Of a stretch of DNA of 5,631 nt, positions 5,490 to 5,631 are shown one piece after another (the first letter of the stretch is position 1; each line of letters begins with the position of its first letter). Both the position numbers and the translations under genes were made by a program. The DNA comes from Desulfobacteraceae bacterium (GTDB lineage Bacteria; Desulfobacterota; Desulfobacteria; Desulfobacterales; SURF-7), in the NCBI GenBank assembly GCA_030618925.1, contig JAUXCK010000214.1, positions 1-5,631 on the forward strand, in the 5' to 3' direction. The notes under the pieces are model-generated. The model saw nothing but the letters and a program-made list of their open reading frames with translations, ran no database searches and had not been told where the DNA came from.

Positions 5490-5630
5490 ATGTTAACAAT
5501 TGTTTTTAAATTCCGCCTTTGTCAAATTCTTGACATGTATATGACAACAGCGGAACAAATGTACATAACTAAACATGGTATGTTTTACTGTAGCAAGTCT
5601 AAAACTATTATTGGGAGCACGACAGTGTAA
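5490..5630 (+). CDS. Possible 46-codon small ORF downstream of the strong promoter
   Basis: ATG 5490 opens 46 codons ending in TAA at 5628-5630. TGGAA (5481-5485) 4 nt upstream is a modest ribosome site, and the predicted transcript start near 5471 leaves a 19-nt leader. The product starts MLTIVFKFRL, contains two cysteines (residues 11 and 33) and several internal Met, and resembles nothing I recognise. Nested ATGs in the same frame lie at 5535, 5541, 5559 and 5580. It overlaps operator-like palindromes, which argues that much of this DNA is regulatory instead. A rival frame from ATG 5575 stays open to the edge (19 codons) but has no ribosome site. A chance ORF is quite possible. Confidence 0.2.
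   Translation: MLTIVFKFRLCQILDMYMTTAEQMYITKHGMFYCSKSKTIIGSTTV
5520..5535. promoter_or_regulatory. Operator-like palindrome TGTCAA-N4-TTGACA
   Basis: TGTCAA (5520-5525) and TTGACA (5530-5535) are perfect inverted arms 4 nt apart. The right arm doubles as a -35 hexamer, though no good -10 follows at normal spacing. It lies about 50 bp downstream of the predicted start of the strong promoter. The same TGTCA core recurs at 5333-5337 and 5439-5442 plus A. Confidence 0.4.
5541..5585 (+). promoter_or_regulatory. Second rightward promoter candidate with overlapping palindrome
   Basis: ATGACA (5541-5546), 17 nt and CATAAC (5564-5569) match consensus at 5 of 6 and 4 of 6. The predicted start, near 5576, lies inside the inverted repeat AAACAT-GGT-ATGTTT (5571-5585), a 6-3-6 palindrome placed where a repressor would block initiation. 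This arrangement suggests a regulated promoter for a gene beyond the right edge. Confidence 0.35.
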
Positions 5631-5631
5631 A

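Larger units (their letters stand above)
5235..5631. other. AT-rich right-edge region
   Basis: Nearly 400 bp lie beyond the sulfatase start with no firmly supported gene. Contents: the leftward sulfatase promoter, a hairpin with a T run on the plus strand (AAATTGGG 5353-5360 with CCCGATTT 5367-5374, then TTT), a 13-bp perfect palindrome ATATAC-T-GTATAT (5391-5403), a rightward promoter (5437-5464), several operator-like inverted repeats, and short ORFs approaching the right edge. The low GC and promoter density look like the control region of a gene starting near or just beyond the edge. Confidence 0.6.

Overview
The window holds four complete protein genes arranged strictly as plus, minus, plus, minus. 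Each gene appears to be its own transcription unit, giving two convergent pairs. Gene style (acidic soluble proteins, moderate GC content, GGAGG-type ribosome sites, a SPOR-domain envelope protein, an alkyl-sulfatase-family lipoprotein) suggests a Gram-negative bacterium, most likely a Desulfobacterota (deltaproteobacterial) sulfate reducer. This is inference from protein flavour only; there is no rRNA or signature gene to prove it.

Layout. 1-202: non-coding, with a degenerate 18-bp tandem repeat, a facing inverted arm and a three-codon mini-ORF just before the first gene. 203-1666 (+): three-pass inner-membrane protein with a cytoplasmic helical-repeat region and a periplasmic SPOR domain. 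1691-1733: strong hairpin terminator that can serve both strands. 1772-2191 (-): small exported protein with two cysteines, not recognised. 2192-2639: divergent intergenic region with candidate promoters in both directions and several competing hairpins. 2640-3473 (+): ammonia-type NAD synthetase NadE. 3471-3503: an inverted repeat whose two arms carry the stop codons of the two flanking convergent genes. 3501-5234 (-): metallo-beta-lactamase-fold alkyl/aryl sulfatase made as a lipoprotein. 5235-5631: AT-rich non-coding region with a leftward promoter for the sulfatase gene, a strong-looking rightward promoter, several operator-like palindromes and a possible 46-codon ORF ending one base before the window edge.

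The genes do not form an obvious pathway. NadE makes NAD+, the SPOR protein probably acts at the cell envelope or septum, and the sulfatase probably cleaves alkyl sulfate esters outside the cytoplasm. In a sulfate reducer that reaction would release both sulfate and an oxidisable alcohol (inference). I see no CRISPR array, insertion sequence, tRNA, rRNA, phage gene or defence system. The more unusual signals are in the non-coding DNA.
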